Translations under genes and position numbers: made by a program
The notes under the pieces: model-generated
The model's input: the letters and a program-made list of their open reading frames with translations, nothing else
The model's database searches: none
What the model was told of the DNA's origin: nothing
Shown here: piece after piece, positions 61,620 through 64,000 of the stretch
Layout: each line of letters starts with the position of its first letter
Numbering within the stretch: position 1 is the first letter of the stretch
DNA from: Shimia sp049116215
Lineage (GTDB): Bacteria; Pseudomonadota; Alphaproteobacteria; Rhodobacterales; Rhodobacteraceae
Direction: 5' to 3'
DNA: 64,000 bases
Assembly: GCF_049116215.1 (NCBI RefSeq)
Contig: NZ_JAGDZB010000005.1
Span: 124,001 to 188,000 of the forward strand

Positions 61620-63152
61620 ATGAGCAGTACCTCCATCACATTCAGCCACGATCAGGCCGAGGCCTTTGACAATATCTCCTCTTTGCTCAAAGGGCTGGGG
61701 GTGGATTTGGACGAGGGGCTGTTGACCCCTGCTGTCGAAGGCAAGCAGGCGATTGCTGCGGTGACCGGAAAGGCTGGTTCGGGCAAGACGTTGTTGCTTT
61801 CGGAGATGGTGAAGGCCTTGGAGGGGGCCGGGGTGGATATTGTCTCCGGCGACTATGAAGGCAAGCGCAAGAAGGATCACCGCACGCTGGCGATTTTGGC
61901 ACCAACCAACAAGGCGGCCAGCGTGTTGCGGATGCGCGGTGTGCCCGCGACGACCATTCACCGGATCATTTATACGCCGGTGTATGATCCGGAATACGAG
62001 AAAATTGCGGAGTGGCTGGCCGACAAAGGCGAGCGTCCCGAAATTGAGGGGCTCACGGATGAGGCGCTGGATCGGGCGTTGGAGTTTTACAAACTGCACA
62101 AATCCATTCCGGGCGCTTTGGCGGCGGCTGGGCTGCGGGGTAGTGATTTTATCACCGGCTGGAAGCGGCGGGATGATCCTCTGGACATCGGGTTTATCGA
62201 CGAAAGCTCGATGCTGGATGACAAGCAGTTTGAGGATTTGAAAGAGATTTTCAGCACTCTGGTGCTGTTTGGCGATCCTGCGCAGTTGGCACCGGTGAAC
62301 CAGTCAGGCGCAATGGTGTTTGATAAGCTGCCTGCTCCTGCAGTCTATAATCTGGAGCGAATTCACCGCCAGGATGCGGACAACCCAATTTTGGATTTGG
62401 CCCATGCTTTGGCCGATCCGCAGCTGGGGTTTCAGGATTTTGAGCGCATGGTGGAAGAGTCTGCGCGCAAAGATGATCGTGTGGTTTTGGCGCAGCGGGT
62501 TGAGGTCGATCTGATGGCGCGCTCGCCGGTGTTGGTGTGGCGCAACGCCACCCGAATCCGGCTGATTAACGCATTTCGCAGGGTGCATGGCGCGCCTGAG
62601 GATGAGCTGCTGGAAGGTGAGCCGCTGATCTGTGACGGGATTGAGCTGCCGATGAAGCATCGCAAGAAGCGGCTGGATCTGGAGGCGCGGGGGCTCATTA
62701 AGGGTGCGCAGGTGATTTACCTTGGGCCGGGGCGCAAGCCGGGGTTCTCGAGGTTGCATGTGATGGGCGCGGAAGACCCGCGCGTGTCGGCGGCCTCGAT
62801 TGTGAAGATTGAGATGCCGGATGAGGAAGAGCCGTTTATTCCCTATGCCGCGCGTATGGGGGCGACATTCTTGCACGGCGCGGCGGTGACCATTCACAAG
62901 GCGCAGGGGTCCCAGTGGGAAAACGTGCAGGTGTTTGCGCCGGACCTGTTTGTTGCGGCGCGGATGAACCGGCAGGAGGCGGGGCAGCCGTTGTGGAAGC
63001 GGCTGGCTTATGTGGCGATCACGCGGGCCAGCGAGCGACTACATTGGGTGGTGCGCAATCGACTAGCAAAGCCATCGGGGCCGCTGGACGTGAGTGATTT
63101 GACGGTGGCGCCTGCGCCGCTGGAGTTGATGGCGCAGGAGGAAAACGCGTGA
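61620..63152 (+). CDS. RecD-like ATP-dependent DNA helicase
   Basis: A 510-residue superfamily 1 helicase: Walker A GKAGSGKT at 50-57 in ITAVTGKAGSGKTLLL, DESS (motif II) at 194-197 in IGFIDESSMLD, LFGDPAQLAPV as motif III, and the C-terminal UvrD-type block AAVTIHKAQGSQWENVQVF and WKRLAYVAITRASERLHWVV. It resembles the single-gene RecD2-like helicases rather than exonuclease V. Exact substrate unknown. Overlaps the following SDR gene by 4 bp. Confidence 0.85.
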   Translation: MSSTSITFSHDQAEAFDNISSLLKGLGVDLDEGLLTPAVEGKQAIAAVTGKAGSGKTLLLSEMVKALEGAGVDIVSGDYEGKRKKDHRTLAILAPTNKAASVLRMRGVPATTIHRIIYTPVYDPEYEKIAEWLADKGERPEIEGLTDEALDRALEFYKLHKSIPGALAAAGLRGSDFITGWKRRDDPLDIGFIDESSMLDDKQFEDLKEIFSTLVLFGDPAQLAPVNQSGAMVFDKLPAPAVYNLERIHRQDADNPILDLAHALADPQLGFQDFERMVEESARKDDRVVLAQRVEVDLMARSPVLVWRNATRIRLINAFRRVHGAPEDELLEGEPLICDGIELPMKHRKKRLDLEARGLIKGAQVIYLGPGRKPGFSRLHVMGAEDPRVSAASIVKIEMPDEEEPFIPYAARMGATFLHGAAVTIHKAQGSQWENVQVFAPDLFVAARMNRQEAGQPLWKRLAYVAITRASERLHWVVRNRLAKPSGPLDVSDLTVAPAPLELMAQEENA

Positions 63153-63877
63153 AAAGCATCATTGTGACCGGCGCGAGCCAGGGGATTGGCAAAGCCACAG
63201 CGGTGGCGTTTTTGGAAGCCGGTTGGCGTGTTGGTGTGTTGGCGCGCAGCGAGGAAAAGCTGCAGGCGATTGCCGATGACTATGTGAACGCGGTTCCCTT
63301 GGTGGCGGATGTGACCGATGCGGCGGCGATGGAGAGCGCCTTTGCACGGTTTGTGGCGCGGGCAGAGCGGCTGGATGCATTGTTCAACAATGCCGGTATG
63401 TTTGGGCCTGCGGGGTCAATTGATGAGATTGATCTGGGTGGCTTTGATCAGGTGCTCGATGTGAACGTGCGCGGCATGTTTATCGCGGCCAAGCTGGCCT
63501 ACGCGCAGATGCGGCGTCAGGTGCCGCAGGGTGGGCGGATCATCAACAACGGATCGCTGAGCGCGCATGTGCCGCGCGAAGGCTCGGTGTGCTACACGCT
63601 CACAAAGCATGCAGTGACGGGGCTGACGCGGACGTTGTCGCTGGACGGGCGGCCGTATGACATCGCCTGCGGTCAGATCGACATTGGCAACGCGGAAACT
63701 GACATGGTGGCCGGGTTGAATGCAGCTCTGGTGGCTGATGGCAAAGCCCCCAATGCCACGATGGATGTGCAGGACGCGGCGCGGTCGGTGCTGCATATGG
63801 CGGAGATGCCGCTCAATGCTAATGTGCAGTTCATGACAGTGATGGCAACCAAAATGCCTTACATCGGGCGCGGCTAA
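63149..63877 (+). CDS. Short-chain dehydrogenase/reductase
   Basis: A 242-residue SDR with TGASQGIG at 7-14, NAG at 81-83, Ser136 in NNGSLSAHV, and Tyr149 and Lys153 in YTLTK. NAD(P)-dependent; substrate unknown. GTG start overlaps the helicase TGA by 4 bp, a coupling with no functional link. It is the last complete gene; a terminator follows. Confidence 0.88.
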   Translation: MKSIIVTGASQGIGKATAVAFLEAGWRVGVLARSEEKLQAIADDYVNAVPLVADVTDAAAMESAFARFVARAERLDALFNNAGMFGPAGSIDEIDLGGFDQVLDVNVRGMFIAAKLAYAQMRRQVPQGGRIINNGSLSAHVPREGSVCYTLTKHAVTGLTRTLSLDGRPYDIACGQIDIGNAETDMVAGLNAALVADGKAPNATMDVQDAARSVLHMAEMPLNANVQFMTVMATKMPYIGRG

Positions 63878-63899
63878 GCACCTTTCGGAAAAGAGAAAA

Positions 63900-63924
63900 C
63901 CCTCGACCAGGGGGCGGTCGAGGG
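63900..63924 (-). terminator. Terminator at the right edge
   Basis: CCCTCGACC (63900-63908) and GGTCGAGGG (63916-63924) form a perfect 9-bp stem. On the minus strand it is followed by TTTTCTCTTTTCC, so it probably ends a gene lying beyond the window; it may also stop the SDR gene. Nothing else is seen in 63925-64000. Confidence 0.7.
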
Positions 63925-64000
63925 CCAAAGTTTTGGTTCTATAAAAGAGATCTATAAAAAGGTCTTTAGGTAGTCAGAATTTGTGTAGTTGTTATCCAAT

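Overview
The window looks like a chromosome segment of a marine Rhodobacteraceae (Roseobacter-group alphaproteobacterium). The evidence is the combination of alphaproteobacterial succinate dehydrogenase and 2-oxoglutarate dehydrogenase genes, a nearly complete set of ethylmalonyl-CoA (EMC) pathway genes, phaAB, TIGR02302, an H-NS/HvrA-type protein and several small Rhodobacterales-type proteins (DUF1737, DUF4399, DUF1194, DUF4344, SHOCT lipoprotein). I see no phage, insertion sequence, CRISPR array, rRNA or tRNA. About 68 protein genes are supported. The window opens inside an ETF-ubiquinone oxidoreductase gene and closes just after an SDR gene.

Layout. 1-8.1 kb: electron-transfer flavoprotein dehydrogenase (3' part), a TPR protein overlapping ispE, a convergent polyprenyl diphosphate synthase, a DUF2007/methyltransferase pair, a DUF465 protein, a transporter/LysR pair and a small orphan protein. 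8.2-11.4 kb: phaB and phaA, each with its own putative operator, then a degenerate EAL protein. 11.5-16.3 kb: a secreted protein, tlpA divergent from argH by only 22 bp, a lipoprotein, a DUF2834 protein and lysA. 16.4-23.7 kb: TIGR02302, an MJ0042 zinc-ribbon protein divergent from ftsE-ftsX-plsC, a flavin/PNPOx-family protein and an orphan. 23.8-36 kb: TCA cycle block on the minus strand (mdh, sucC, sucD, sucA, sucB, lpd), interrupted by a lipoprotein and a glycosyltransferase between mdh and sucC, and by two small unknown genes between sucB and lpd. 36.2-41.4 kb: small lipoprotein, TauE/SafE permease, and an operon-like run of a malyl-CoA-family lyase/thioesterase gene, NnrU-like, DUF1737, mesaconyl-CoA hydratase and a DUF4344 metallopeptidase-like protein, followed by a vWA DUF1194 protein. 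42.3-47.2 kb: sdhC-sdhD-sdhA, a cysteine-rich secreted protein, a sulfotransferase-like protein, sdhB. 47.4-55.4 kb: an assortment including an FAD dehydrogenase, DUF4399, DUF1989, HNH nuclease, outer-membrane barrel, carboxylesterase, deoD and H-NS. 55.6-60.6 kb: ethylmalonyl-CoA mutase, a divergent PlsB-like acyltransferase and crotonyl-CoA carboxylase/reductase. 60.7-64 kb: a membrane protein, a RecD-like helicase and an SDR.

Biology. phaA and phaB turn acetyl-CoA into 3-hydroxybutyryl-CoA; ccr, ecm, mch and the malyl-CoA-family enzyme take the same C4 units through ethylmalonyl-CoA and mesaconyl-CoA to C2/C3 products; sdh, suc and mdh then process succinyl-CoA and malate. The most interesting non-gene signals are regulatory: paired TGTGATCACA palindromes 20-21 bp apart lie upstream of both sucC and sdhC; a TTGCCGCA/TGCGGCAA palindrome lies upstream of phaA with a half-conserved copy upstream of phaB; and a large inverted repeat overlaps the ribosome binding site of the malyl-CoA-family gene. 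Two families of dispersed intergenic repeat are also visible: an 11-bp-periodic GTCGGTAT element and a REP-like palindromic element. All functional statements are made from reading the sequence; no database search was possible.
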